This document shows, in pieces, positions 42,234 through 50,949 of a stretch of DNA of 64,000 nt. The notes under the pieces are model-generated. The model ran no database searches. It was given only the letters and a program-made list of their open reading frames with translations, and had not been told where the DNA came from. Numbering within the stretch: the stretch's first letter is position 1; the number at the start of each line of letters is the position of its first letter. This DNA is from Bacteroidia bacterium (GTDB lineage: Bacteria; Bacteroidota; Bacteroidia; J057). The stretch is from contig JAUIGE010000003.1 of the NCBI GenBank assembly GCA_030430205.1, forward strand, positions 369,994 through 433,993, written 5' to 3'. Position numbers and translations under genes: made by a program.

Positions 42234-44495
42234 ATGGCAGATTGGTTAATCAAAAATAGGATAGGGGTATTTTGGGCGGCGGTGCTGATGACAGGGATTT
42301 TGATCGCAGGGATTTCACAATTGCGGATAGACTTTCGCTTTGATGGCTTTTTCCCAAAAGACGATCCCGAGTATCAGTATTATGATGAATACCAGGACCT
42401 GTTTTACGAAGCACAAAACTACCTCGTAGCGGTTGCGCTGGAGAGTCCTTCGGAGGATATATTTGATGCTGAATTTCTGGCATTGGTGGACAGTGTCTTT
42501 GGGGAAATCGCTGTTTTGGACGGCATAGATTCTGTGGTTTTAGGAACGCGCTTTGCGCAGTTGAAGCGGAGCGGGCTGGGCTACAGCAGCAGCCCCTTCC
42601 TGGTGTGGGACAGCGAGGAGGCCCTCGCCCAATCCCGGCAGCGCGTGCTGGCAGACTCCTTTTTTGTCGGCAGCTTTGCCGGCAGGAGCCTGAAGCACCT
42701 GTGTGGCTTCTTCTACCTCCAGCCGGAACTGTTTGACTCGCCCAGGCGAGATGTACTCAATCGCAAGATTGACAACTATATAGCCGCCAGCGGGTTGAAA
42801 CCGCATGTTTCAGGCATTCCCTACATCCGTACCCAATACATAGACAAACTGAGCGCAGAGCTTTTCATCTTCCTGGCGCTCTCCGCGCTTCTTCTGCTAT
42901 CCGCCCTTGTGCTGCTCTACCGCACGCTCTGGGGCGTGCTGGTGCCCTTGCTGACGGCCTTTGCAGCCCTGGGCTGCACCCTGGGCCTGATGGGGCTCAC
43001 AGGAGAATCCCTGAGTATCCTCTCCAATCTGCTGATTCCCATCATGTTTGTCGTCTCCATGTCAGATGTTATCCATCTGATGACCAAATACCAGGGCATC
43101 GCCCGGGAAGGCGTGGGCAGGTTGGACGCTTTGAAAAAGACCCTGCACCAGATCGGTCTGGCTACTTTTCTGACAAGCCTCACCACAGCCATAGGCTTTG
43201 GGGCGCTGACCATCTCACGGATCGGACCGATCCGCTCCTTTGGGCTGTATGCAGCCTTTGGGGTGCTGCTGACCTTTGTGGTAGCGGTGGCCTTTCTGGC
43301 CTTTGCCTTGCCGCGCTTGCGGCCTGAGCAGTTTGCCCGTGGCAATGCTTTCGCCAACTCGCCTTTCTGGCACCGCCGACTCACCCAACTCAATGATTTT
43401 ATCCGCAACAACCCGCTCAAAATAGCCGCAGGCATGGGTTTTCTGGTGATCGCCAGCATACTGCTAACTACCCGTATTCCCTTCAACAACTACCTCATCC
43501 AGGATATGGGGCAAAAAGACGTTGCTCAGCAGGCGATGCGCTTTTTTGAAAAAGAAATGTATGGCATGCGCTCCTTTGAGCTGGGGATAGATGCTGCCGA
43601 AGGCTATCAGATTTCTGATAAGGAGGTGCTGGATGAAATGGCAAAAATTGAAGACTACCTGCAGGGGGAAGGCTATTTTAGCCCTTTCTTTTCGCCTGCC
43701 TCTTTCATCCGGGAAGCCAACTACCTTTCTCACTTTAACCGAAGCAGGCATCGCCGCATTCCTGACAGCCAGGAAGAGATCGATGAGCTTTTCAATTTCG
43801 CTGAGCTCAATGGCGCCGGAAAAATCATCAGCCAGCTGATGAATGAAGATCGGTCTCGCGGGCGTATGCACGCCCGCATCCCAGACATTGGGACGGATGC
43901 TTTTCGTGCCATGCACGATAGCCTGGAGCTGTTCATCGCTACCCAGTGCGATAGCACGGTTTTTTCGCATCACATGACAGGCCATGCCTACCTGACGGAG
44001 CGCAACCTGACCTATCTGCGCGACAGCCTGATGCTGGGGCTGCTGATTGCTTTTTTGCTGGTAGGCACGATCATGGGTTTGCTTTTCCGCTCCTGGAAAA
44101 TGCTCTTTGTCAGCATGTTGCCCAATGTGATCCCGCTGGTATTGACGGGCGGAGTGATGGGCTTATTCGGGATTCCCCTGAGTACTTCTACAGCTATTGT
44201 CTTCGTGATTTCCTTTGGTATCGCGGTGGATGATACCATCCACTTCCTGACGCGCTACCGGCTGGAGCGCAATCAGGGCAAAAGCGTCGATGAGGCCATT
44301 TCCACCACCCTGCTCGGCACGGGCAAGGCCATGATTCTGACCTCCATCGTATTGCTGGGAGGCTTTATCCTCCTGCTGGCTTCCAGCTTTGGCGGGACCT
44401 TCAATACCGGTTTTTTCACTGCGCTGACGATTTTGTTTGCCCTGATGGCGGATTTGGTCTTTTTGCCCGTACTGCTGCGGTGGGTGAAGGTTTAG
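42234..44495 (+). CDS. MMPL/RND-superfamily exporter
   Basis: 753 residues with the duplicated RND plan: TM1 (~11-30), a periplasmic domain to ~200, TM2-6 (~210-375) with GLTFLTSLTTAIGFGALTIS-like sequence (FLTSLTTAIGFGALTISRIG at ~320), TM7 (~400), a second periplasmic domain to ~610, then TM8-12 with VVFVISFGIAVDDTIHFLTRYR-like motif (IAVDDTIHFLTRYR at ~662). Both Asp-containing TM4/TM10 segments (SDVIHL and DDTIHF) suggest proton-driven transport. Cargo in this family is lipid-like or hydrophobic. The stop overlaps the convergent response regulator by 4 bases. Confidence 0.9.
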   Translation: MADWLIKNRIGVFWAAVLMTGILIAGISQLRIDFRFDGFFPKDDPEYQYYDEYQDLFYEAQNYLVAVALESPSEDIFDAEFLALVDSVFGEIAVLDGIDSVVLGTRFAQLKRSGLGYSSSPFLVWDSEEALAQSRQRVLADSFFVGSFAGRSLKHLCGFFYLQPELFDSPRRDVLNRKIDNYIAASGLKPHVSGIPYIRTQYIDKLSAELFIFLALSALLLLSALVLLYRTLWGVLVPLLTAFAALGCTLGLMGLTGESLSILSNLLIPIMFVVSMSDVIHLMTKYQGIAREGVGRLDALKKTLHQIGLATFLTSLTTAIGFGALTISRIGPIRSFGLYAAFGVLLTFVVAVAFLAFALPRLRPEQFARGNAFANSPFWHRRLTQLNDFIRNNPLKIAAGMGFLVIASILLTTRIPFNNYLIQDMGQKDVAQQAMRFFEKEMYGMRSFELGIDAAEGYQISDKEVLDEMAKIEDYLQGEGYFSPFFSPASFIREANYLSHFNRSRHRRIPDSQEEIDELFNFAELNGAGKIISQLMNEDRSRGRMHARIPDIGTDAFRAMHDSLELFIATQCDSTVFSHHMTGHAYLTERNLTYLRDSLMLGLLIAFLLVGTIMGLLFRSWKMLFVSMLPNVIPLVLTGGVMGLFGIPLSTSTAIVFVISFGIAVDDTIHFLTRYRLERNQGKSVDEAISTTLLGTGKAMILTSIVLLGGFILLLASSFGGTFNTGFFTALTILFALMADLVFLPVLLRWVKV

Positions 44496-45178
44496 GCAGG
44501 ATGGGGTAAAAACTTATACCCCACGCCTTTCACCGTAACAATCAGGCTGTCGCCCAGCTTCTCCCGCAATTTGCGGACATGCACATCCACCGTGCGATCG
44601 GTGATGTGTACATTGCCCCAAATCTTGTCGAGCAACTCCTGCCGGTTGAAAAGCTTGCCCGGCCGGGAAGCCAGGTAATGGAGCAATTCGAATTCGCGGC
44701 GCGTCAGGTCAATTATTTCGTCGTCCTTGCGCACGGAATACTCCTCCTTGTCGATTTCGATATCATGGATTTTGATGGTCTGGGAAGAAGGGCTTGCCTG
44801 CTTGCTGCCCCTGCGTAGCAGGGCATTGAGGCGCTTGATGAGGACACGCGGCTTGATGGGCTTGACGATATAATCGTCTGCACCCGCCTCAAATCCCGCC
44901 AGTTCGGCATACTCTTCAGCCCTGGCTGTCAAAAATACGACAGGGATATGCGCCAGCTCCGGGTTTTTTCGAATTTGCTCACAAGTCTTGATGCCATCCA
45001 TCACGGGCATCATCACATCCAGGATGATGAGTTCAGGGTATTTTTGTTCTGCTAACCGTATGCCTTCAGCACCATTATTTGCCCGGTATACCTCATAGCC
45101 ATTTGCGGCTAAATTGTATTCCAGCAAATCGAGGATGTCTTCTTCATCATCAACGATGAGAATTTTTTTACCAATCAT
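44492..45178 (-). CDS. OmpR/PhoB-family response regulator
   Basis: 228 residues. Receiver 1-120: acidic pocket DDEED (10-14), phosphoacceptor D54 (IILDVMMP), and the lysine in YIVKPIKP (~107). Residues ~130-226 are a winged-helix effector (LTRREFELLHYLASRPGKLFNRQELLDKIWG ... RTVDVHVRKLREKLG ... VKGVGYKF). This is the complete PhoB plan. No histidine kinase lies within 10 kb, so the cognate kinase must be elsewhere. It shares its upstream gap with dprA. Confidence 0.93.
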   Translation of the reverse strand: MIGKKILIVDDEEDILDLLEYNLAANGYEVYRANNGAEGIRLAEQKYPELIILDVMMPVMDGIKTCEQIRKNPELAHIPVVFLTARAEEYAELAGFEAGADDYIVKPIKPRVLIKRLNALLRRGSKQASPSSQTIKIHDIEIDKEEYSVRKDDEIIDLTRREFELLHYLASRPGKLFNRQELLDKIWGNVHITDRTVDVHVRKLREKLGDSLIVTVKGVGYKFLPHPA

Positions 45179-45274
45179 AATTTTTTACCCCAGTTTCTCA
45201 TATCGTTTTATCAGTATGCAATATTATCTTCAGCTGACTAATTGGGTATTATGGAAAGGTTAAGGTTTGATTAA

Positions 45275-45295
45275 GAGAGGCGAGAGACGAGAGGC
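45275..45295 (+). repeat. 7-bp tandem repeat, GAGAGGC, 3 units
   Basis: GAGAGGC, GAGAGAC, GAGAGGC followed by a degenerate GGGACTG, in the gap between the response regulator and dprA. Same unit family as 16960-16987. Confidence 0.65.
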
Positions 45296-45352
45296 GGGAC
45301 TGGAAAGAATTGGTTTTGGTTTTTTTCTGTCAAAGTCTGAAATTGCTGGTAG

Positions 45353-46459
45353 ATGGAAGAAAGACTTTTTTACACCCTTGCCCTGGCCCTGATCCATCGG
45401 CTTGGTCCTGTCAGCGCCCGTAACCTGATCGCCTACTGTGGAGGCGTCAAGTCTGTATTTGAAGCTCCTGTTTCCAGGCTTCACCGCATACCTGGTATTG
45501 GTCAAAAAACCATTCAGGCTATCCGGGCAAAGGAGGTGCTGAGGCAGGCCGAAAAAGAATGGAAATATTGCGAAGCGGAAGGCATTCAGATCCTTTCTTA
45601 TCTGGATGAAGCCTATCCCAAAGCACTCAAGCACGCCCATGACGGGCCGCTCGTCCTTTTCAAAAAAGGCAATGTCGACTACAACGCTCAGCCCAATCTG
45701 GCGATTGTCGGCACCCGCAAAATGACCGAATACGGTCGTGAGCAGTCTGAAATCTTCGCGAAGCACTTTGCCGAGCGTGGCATCCACGTTGTGAGTGGCC
45801 TCGCCTACGGCGTGGACATCACGGCGCACCGCGCCTGCCTTCAATCCGGTGGCCTCACCACCGCCATCCTGGCCCACGGCCTGGACCAGATATACCCCAA
45901 AACCCACCATCGCAAGGCGATGGAGATGACGCAGCAGGGCAGCCTGCTGACCGAGTACCCCAGCGGCTCGGCTATCGACCCGGGCAACTTCCCCGCCCGC
46001 AACCGCATCATATCAGGCCTTTGTCAAGGCGTGGTGGTGATAGAAGCCGCCGAAAAGGGCGGTGCCCTGATCACGGCGCGTTTTGCCTTTGACCAAAACC
46101 GCGAGGTTTTTGCCGTGCCCGGCAGGGTCGGTGATCCTTACTCCGCAGGTTGCCTGCGGCTGATCCGCGACTCTGTCGCGAAGTGTGTGCTGCATCCTGA
46201 AGAAGTCCTTCAGGAGCTCGACATTGCCTGGGAGGCGAACCGGAGCGAGCAGCTCACGCTCTCACTCGACCAGCCGGTCGAGCTCCTCAATGAAGACGAA
46301 GGCAAGGTACTTGCCTACCTCAATCGGGGCGATGCCCTGATAGACAGCATCGCCATGCACACGCAGATGCCCATCTCGCAGCTCAATTCGATGATGCTGG
46401 GGATGGAGTTTCGGGGATTGGTGCGGCAGCTGCCGGGGAAGAAGTATCGGAAGTTGTAG
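45353..46459 (+). CDS. dprA: DNA-processing protein DprA (Smf)
   Basis: 368 residues. The N-terminal helix-hairpin-helix region is ~20-70 (RIPGIGQKTIQAIR). The Rossmann-like core is ~100-290, with LAIVGTRKMTEYGREQSEIFA (~118-138), VSGLAYGVDITAHRACL (~151-167), PSGSAIDPGNFPARNRIISGL (~204-224, RNRIISGL diagnostic) and VFAVPGRVGDPYSAGC (~257-272). A C-terminal winged helix (EDEGKVLAYLNRGDALIDSIA) spans ~305-365. DprA protects incoming single-stranded DNA and loads RecA during transformation. No other competence genes are close. Confidence 0.95.
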   Translation: MEERLFYTLALALIHRLGPVSARNLIAYCGGVKSVFEAPVSRLHRIPGIGQKTIQAIRAKEVLRQAEKEWKYCEAEGIQILSYLDEAYPKALKHAHDGPLVLFKKGNVDYNAQPNLAIVGTRKMTEYGREQSEIFAKHFAERGIHVVSGLAYGVDITAHRACLQSGGLTTAILAHGLDQIYPKTHHRKAMEMTQQGSLLTEYPSGSAIDPGNFPARNRIISGLCQGVVVIEAAEKGGALITARFAFDQNREVFAVPGRVGDPYSAGCLRLIRDSVAKCVLHPEEVLQELDIAWEANRSEQLTLSLDQPVELLNEDEGKVLAYLNRGDALIDSIAMHTQMPISQLNSMMLGMEFRGLVRQLPGKKYRKL

Positions 46460-46501
46460 GGGGATTGTTTTTTCGTTTTTGGCAAGTATTTGGAGGCTTA
46501 A

Positions 46502-46885
46502 GCCAACTTCAATTCTCAAAAAAGCAATTGTGGTGAGGATATTCCTTTTCAAATCACAATTGATGAGGACGAAAGCCTACTGGATACAATAGCCTATTTT
46601 CCCCTCATGTCATTTTATTATGCCAGAATGTTGCCTGTTGGTTGGGGCACACATCAAATTACCATCGAAGCTGGGCTTGGTTTTACAACAAATACAGCAT
46701 TTATCCATGACTCTTTCTATTTGAATAAATGTTATGAATGCTTTTTGGGGTGTATGATAGATTCTGTATCAGGACAGAAAATTGTACAGATAGACTTGAT
46801 TAAAGTAGAATCTCTTGAAAATTTTTCATGGTGGGAGTATGGATTCCAAACGCTTGGCTATAAGATTGGAATATATTCCTTTTAA
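46502..46885 (+). pseudogene. 5'-truncated coding fragment, unknown family
   Basis: The frame is open from 46502 to the stop at 46883-46885 (about 127 codons). It reads as protein all the way (NCGEDIPFQITIDEDESL, then MSFYYARMLPVGWGTHQITIEAGLGFTTN, later CYECFLGCMIDSVSGQKIVQIDL), yet there is no ATG before 46607 although protein-like sequence begins upstream of it. This suggests the C-terminal part of a gene whose beginning was lost, next to dprA. It is AT-rich. If 46607 is a real start, it is a 92-residue hypothetical protein. Confidence 0.5.
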
Positions 46886-47260
46886 GGCCCACAGATAACA
46901 TAGGTACTCTCAATCTCAGATCCTCTGAATTGGGCTTCAATAATCGGTACGCCATTTTCTATCAACAAATGCCTTTTGCCTGTCTTAAAATTATAAGAAT
47001 AAAATATTCCAGGTTCTGTTGTCATAATCGCCTTTGCTGCTGTATTCTCTTCGCTTTGCCCGCAAAGAGGTGCCAATGGGATACATATAATAATCTGATC
47101 CCGGAATCCTTTCCGATTGTTGGATATAGACCTTTGTCGCCTCCAATTTAGTTTCATGCAGCGATTCCTTTTCTGTTTCTGTTAAGGCTTCTGGTGTCTG
47201 AAGTTTATCATTGCATCCAAGAAGGAGGACAATGATCAGGGCAAAGCTTAGCTTTTTCAT
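46882..47260 (-). pseudogene. Frameshifted small lipoprotein gene
   Basis: The 5' part (47260 down to ~47005) encodes MKKLSFALIIVLLLGC, a clean lipobox signal, then ~65 residues in the same frame before a stop at 46991. From ~47000 down to 46882 the +1 frame continues in protein-like sequence (YSYNFKTGKRHLLIENGVPIIEAQF). The two join well if one T is removed from the TTTT run at 47001-47004 (minus-strand T), giving a lipoprotein of ~125 residues. It is either a real frameshift, and so a pseudogene or phase-variable locus, or a sequencing error. It overlaps the fragment above by 4 bases at its 3' end. Confidence 0.55.
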
Positions 47261-47304
47261 TATTGAAAAATACTAAGGGTTGTCTAATTGATCGGTAAAA
47301 AAAC

Positions 47305-47667
47305 TCAAATCCACTTTAACTCCTTCACCGTCTTCTCATGCTCCACCTCGCCCGTATGCTTTGTCTCTTTGGGCTCAAAGAGCATCACCCAAACCTCCTC
47401 TTCTGTGCGCGGTTTGTGCTCCACGCCTTTGGGAACGATGAGGATTTCTCCCTCTTGGGTAACAGTGGTTTTGTCCCGAAAGTCCATGATCAAAGTGCCT
47501 TTGATCACCATGAAGAGCTCATCTTCATGCTCATGGCTGTGCCAGAGAAACTCGCCCTGCAGCTTGGCCAATTTTACATATTGGCCGTTGAGCTCGCCCA
47601 CGATGTGGGGCGTCCAGTGGGCGCTGAATTTGGAAAATTTTTCCTGGAGGTTGATTTCTGTTATCAT
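47305..47667 (-). CDS. Small cupin-domain protein
   Basis: 120 residues, cytoplasmic. One conserved cupin barrel: GEFLWHSHEHEDELFMVIKGTLIMDF (two His and a Glu from the first motif) and GEILIVPKGVEHKPRTEEE (last His). This small form usually binds a divalent metal; many have no proven reaction. It is followed on the same strand only by the frameshifted lipoprotein, and lies 19 bases past the end of the NTF2-like lipoprotein gene, so those two may share a transcript. Confidence 0.85.
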   Translation of the reverse strand: MITEINLQEKFSKFSAHWTPHIVGELNGQYVKLAKLQGEFLWHSHEHEDELFMVIKGTLIMDFRDKTTVTQEGEILIVPKGVEHKPRTEEEVWVMLFEPKETKHTGEVEHEKTVKELKWI

Positions 47668-47686
47668 GGATTAAGCGGGTTTTTGA

Positions 47687-48205
47687 TCAGCTTTCCGTTT
47701 TTTCCAAAGTACATGCGTGATCCTTCACCACATACCAGCTATCCTGTATTTTGCGCAGGGCATAGCTGACGGCCATTTTATTGAAGTAGGGTTTACCATT
47801 TCTTTCGGCCTCGCGATACATGACTTCGACGATGGCGATGCCCAGATCCTGGCCTATATCGGTATGCAGGATTTTCGTTTCGAAGGTCCAACTGGTGGTG
47901 CTGTCCTGAAACCATTCCTCATGCATATTGATAAAGGCTTCTGTGGTGGTGCTGATCTCCGAGTTGGGCAGGATAAGCTGCATATCTCCCTGCGGAGAAA
48001 GCGTCGCTTTCAGAGATTCCAGGTCCTTGTCGCTGATCGCCTGGAGATGACGCTCCAGGGTGCTGATACATGCGGCATCCTGCTGAGCCTTTGAAGGCTC
48101 GCTGGCCACTTTTTCCTGAGCTGGTATGGGGTTTTCGCAGGAAATAAAAATGCACAGGCTTAGCAGGAAGCCTATGCATGATGCTATGAGTTTTGTTGGG
48201 TACAT
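47687..48205 (-). CDS. NTF2-like (DUF4440-type) lipoprotein
   Basis: 172 residues. The signal ends FISC (Cys ~23), probable lipoprotein. Residues ~40-165 have the cone-shaped SnoaL/DUF4440 pattern: an opening helix CISTLERHLQAISDKDLESLKATLS, then MHEEWFQDSTTSWTFETKILH and a long final strand pair (GIAIVEVMYRE ... WYVVKDHACTLEK). Members include isomerases and non-catalytic binding proteins; the pocket residues cannot be assessed here. Confidence 0.8.
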   Translation of the reverse strand: MYPTKLIASCIGFLLSLCIFISCENPIPAQEKVASEPSKAQQDAACISTLERHLQAISDKDLESLKATLSPQGDMQLILPNSEISTTTEAFINMHEEWFQDSTTSWTFETKILHTDIGQDLGIAIVEVMYREAERNGKPYFNKMAVSYALRKIQDSWYVVKDHACTLEKTES

Positions 48206-48409
48206 AAAATTAAGTTGATCCTAAATAGTGAGTAGGGTCTTCTTGCTCCAGAAAGGAAGAGTGGACGCAGATTTCCACAGATTATTATGACTTTTTATGT
48301 TTAACAGACTTACATACCTCATCGATCTGGGATATGAGAAGTAATTGAAACATAATCCGACCATAATTACCAGCGAAAACCCATGTCAATTCTTCTTCTT
48401 GAGTCTTTT

Positions 48410-49657
48410 CTAGCGCGTCCGGCTCTTCTTCCTGCTGGCAAAAAACTCCTGTTTGCGTCTTGCTTTTTCTTTGTTGAATTCCTTTTTCTCAGCTTCAGTC
48501 ATCGGTTTGTCGGTCTGTGGAAAAGGATTTTTCTTCACAACAGTGATCTTCTGTCTGATCAGCTTTTCGATGTCTTTGATAAAGTCATTTTCTTCGGGTT
48601 CGCAGAGCGAGATGGCGTTGCCTTCTTCTCCTGCCCGGCCGGAACGGCCGATGCGGTGTACATAGGTCTCGGCGACATTGGGGATGTCAAAATTGATGAC
48701 ATAGCGCAGCTTGTCGATGTCGATGCCGCGTGCGGCGATGTCGGTGGCTACGAGGACACGGATTTTGCCATCTTTAAACTGCCCCAGCACCTTTTGCCGG
48801 TGGTTTTGGGCTTTGTCGCCGTGCAAGGCAGCGGCATTGATATGCTTCTTTTTGAGGTCGCGGGCGATCCTGTCAGCACCATGTTTGGTCTTGGAGAAGA
48901 GCAAAACCTGGTCGATCCCACGGTCTTCGAGTATATGCACCAACAATTCCTTTTTGCTTGACTTATTGGTGTAATACAGGTATTGCTGTATGGTCTCTGC
49001 CGTGGAGGAGACGGCGGCGACTTCGATCTTAACAGGGTTTTTCAGGATGCTGCGGGATAGCTTCACGATGCTGTCAGGCATGGTGGCGGAAAAAAACAGT
49101 GACTGCCGCTTTTGTGGCAAGAGGGTCAGCAATTTTTTGATGTCATGGATAAATCCCATGTCGAGCATCCTGTCGGCTTCGTCCAGGACAAAGAGCTTCA
49201 CATCCTTGAGGCTGATAAATCCCTGAGAGATCAGGTCGAGCAATCTGCCCGGCGTAGCCACCAGTATATGCACACCCTGCTTCATGCTGGCGACCTGCTT
49301 GTGCTGCTTTACCCCGCCAAAAATGACCGTATGTTTTACCTGGGTATGCTTTGCATAGGCTTTGATATTTTCGCCAATCTGGATCGCGAGCTCACGTGTA
49401 GGCGTGACGATCAGCGACCTCAAAGTAGGTTTGCCTTTGATATGTCCTTCTTTCTGGTGAATCAGTTGGATGATAGGAATGGCAAAAGCCGCAGTCTTGC
49501 CTGTACCCGTCTGGGCGCAGCCCAGTATGTCTTTTCGCTCCAGAACTAAAGGAATCGCTTTCTTCTGTATGGGGGTGGGCTCGGTGTAACCTTTGTCTTG
49601 CAGGGCTTTCAACAGGGGATCGATCAGATCCAAATCTTCAAATTTCATTTCAAACAA
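48410..49657 (-). CDS. rhlE: DEAD-box RNA helicase, RhlE-like
   Basis: 415 residues. All helicase motifs are seen in order: Q motif YTEPTPIQKKAIP (~19-31), Walker A AQTGTGKTAAF (~43), PTRELA, TPGRLLD, DEAD (~150), SAT (~182), and VATDIAARGIDID plus HRIGRSGRAGEEG (~325-340). A short basic tail (EKARRKQEFFASRKKSRTR) follows, as in RhlE-like proteins of Bacteroidota. Unwinds RNA, often in ribosome assembly or cold response. The ATG at 49657 or 49648 may be the start. Confidence 0.95.
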   Translation of the reverse strand: MFEMKFEDLDLIDPLLKALQDKGYTEPTPIQKKAIPLVLERKDILGCAQTGTGKTAAFAIPIIQLIHQKEGHIKGKPTLRSLIVTPTRELAIQIGENIKAYAKHTQVKHTVIFGGVKQHKQVASMKQGVHILVATPGRLLDLISQGFISLKDVKLFVLDEADRMLDMGFIHDIKKLLTLLPQKRQSLFFSATMPDSIVKLSRSILKNPVKIEVAAVSSTAETIQQYLYYTNKSSKKELLVHILEDRGIDQVLLFSKTKHGADRIARDLKKKHINAAALHGDKAQNHRQKVLGQFKDGKIRVLVATDIAARGIDIDKLRYVINFDIPNVAETYVHRIGRSGRAGEEGNAISLCEPEENDFIKDIEKLIRQKITVVKKNPFPQTDKPMTEAEKKEFNKEKARRKQEFFASRKKSRTR

Positions 49658-49792
49658 TTTTTAGCACTCCTTTCAACAATTGTAGGAGGCAATCCTAAAA
49701 CAGCCCCAAAGGTACGGAATAAAATGATGCCTTATTCTTTGATGAATTTAATACTTTTTATCCGATCCCCTTTTCGGATTTTCCCTACATAT

Positions 49793-50623
49793 TTACTTCT
49801 CCACCGGCACGCCTTCCAGCTGCCCCCATTCCGTCCAGGAACCATCATATAATGCCACAGGATTGTCCAGGGCGATATGACAAGCCAGCAGGATAATGCA
49901 GGCTGTGAGCCCTGATCCACAGCTGAAAAGCAGCTTTTTGTCGGCGAGGTGAAAGCCTTTGAGCAAGTCCTGGAGTTCTGTTTTGGGTAAAAAATGCCCA
50001 TCTCTGAGTACCTTTTTGAAAGGGAGGCTCTTCGAATGCGGAATATGTCCGCTCGCCAGATCAGCCCTGGGCTCAGGCTCTGTGCCGTGAAACCTGCCCG
50101 CAGAGCGGGCATCCAGTATGCACAACTCATCCGAGCCCAGCTTACCGAGGATATAATCCGCGTCCTGCACCAGCCCTGGCTGGTAGCTCGCCACAAAATC
50201 GCCCGGCTCGACGGGCCTGTCCTGTACAGACTCATGCGGCAGATCTGCCGCGATCCAGGCGGCAAGGCCGCCGTCCAGCACCGCTACCTGAGCATGTCCC
50301 ATGACATGAAACATCCACCAGACCCGTGGGCTGGTGTAGACGCCGAGGTTGTCGTAGACAACGATTTTGCTGTCTTTATTGATGCCCAGCCTTTGGCAGC
50401 TTTGGGTGAAAGCCTCGGGGCTTAGGAGGGTATTGGGCAGCGGACTGTCAGGGTCGCTGAAGTCCCGGTTCAGGTCCACGGGGCGCGCCCCGAAAATCTG
50501 GCGGCCGGGAAAGGCCGGCTGGAGGTTGGAGACATTGGACGCCGGACTGGCGTCGAGGAGGACCAATTTGGGGTCAGCGAATAGCTCGTGGAGCTGTGCA
50601 GGGGTGATGAGGGGTGTTTGCAT
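49793..50623 (-). CDS. sseA: Two-domain sulfurtransferase (thiosulfate / mercaptopyruvate type)
   Basis: 276 residues, two rhodanese domains: an inactive N-terminal one (~1-135) and a catalytic C-terminal one with Cys ~233 in LLFSCGSGLTACI. The CGSG(L/V)TA active loop is the mercaptopyruvate sulfurtransferase form (thiosulfate rhodaneses more often have CRxGxT/R). DARSAGRFHGTEPEPRADLASGHIPHSKSLPF (~167-198) is the usual substrate loop. Transfers sulfur from 3-mercaptopyruvate or thiosulfate to thiols or cyanide. It stands alone. Confidence 0.92.
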   Translation of the reverse strand: MQTPLITPAQLHELFADPKLVLLDASPASNVSNLQPAFPGRQIFGARPVDLNRDFSDPDSPLPNTLLSPEAFTQSCQRLGINKDSKIVVYDNLGVYTSPRVWWMFHVMGHAQVAVLDGGLAAWIAADLPHESVQDRPVEPGDFVASYQPGLVQDADYILGKLGSDELCILDARSAGRFHGTEPEPRADLASGHIPHSKSLPFKKVLRDGHFLPKTELQDLLKGFHLADKKLLFSCGSGLTACIILLACHIALDNPVALYDGSWTEWGQLEGVPVEK

Positions 50624-50730
50624 GGGGATAAAGTATAGATAAGGAGATACAGGTTTTCACCTCAATTCCGATCAATTCCGGCACTCTCTTTTTCTAAAAC
50701 GGTATAAATGAAACCATCGCTCGTATTCAT

Positions 50731-50916
50731 TTACCTGGAAAAACTCCATAATGAGAAGTGTTGCGGGGGTGATGTTTTCATATAGTTATACTTTTTACAA
50801 AGAGAACATTCAAACATTGCGAATGTCATACCTTTCTGTCTCGCTTCAAGGAAAAAAGCCTGCTGCGCCGGGGATAACAGAAATGATTGATGACAATTGT
50901 TACAAATTAAGTTCAT
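50731..50916 (-). CDS. Small zinc-ribbon-like protein, possibly a remnant
   Basis: 61 residues with two CxxC pairs: CNNCHQSF (5-12) and CSLCKKYNY (~37-45), 28 residues apart, joined by a helix (LSPAQQAFFLEARQKGMTFAMFE). This two-strand Cys4 module resembles the N-terminal zinc-binding stretch of longer Bacteroidota proteins (for example some with SMI1/KNR4 domains). The last ~15 residues lose the pattern, so the gene may be a truncated piece of a longer protein. The Cys spacing and the G-M-T-F-x-M-x-E-C pattern favour a real coding origin. Confidence 0.5.
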   Translation of the reverse strand: MNLICNNCHQSFLLSPAQQAFFLEARQKGMTFAMFECSLCKKYNYMKTSPPQHFSLWSFSR

Positions 50917-50949
50917 CGTCCTTTCGATTTAGTCTGTCTAAGTTTTCCT

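Noticed and set aside
49760..49785. ATCCGA/TCGGAT hairpin followed by TTT as a terminator
   Set aside because: Only 6 bp with a 9-base loop, and no plus-strand gene ends there.
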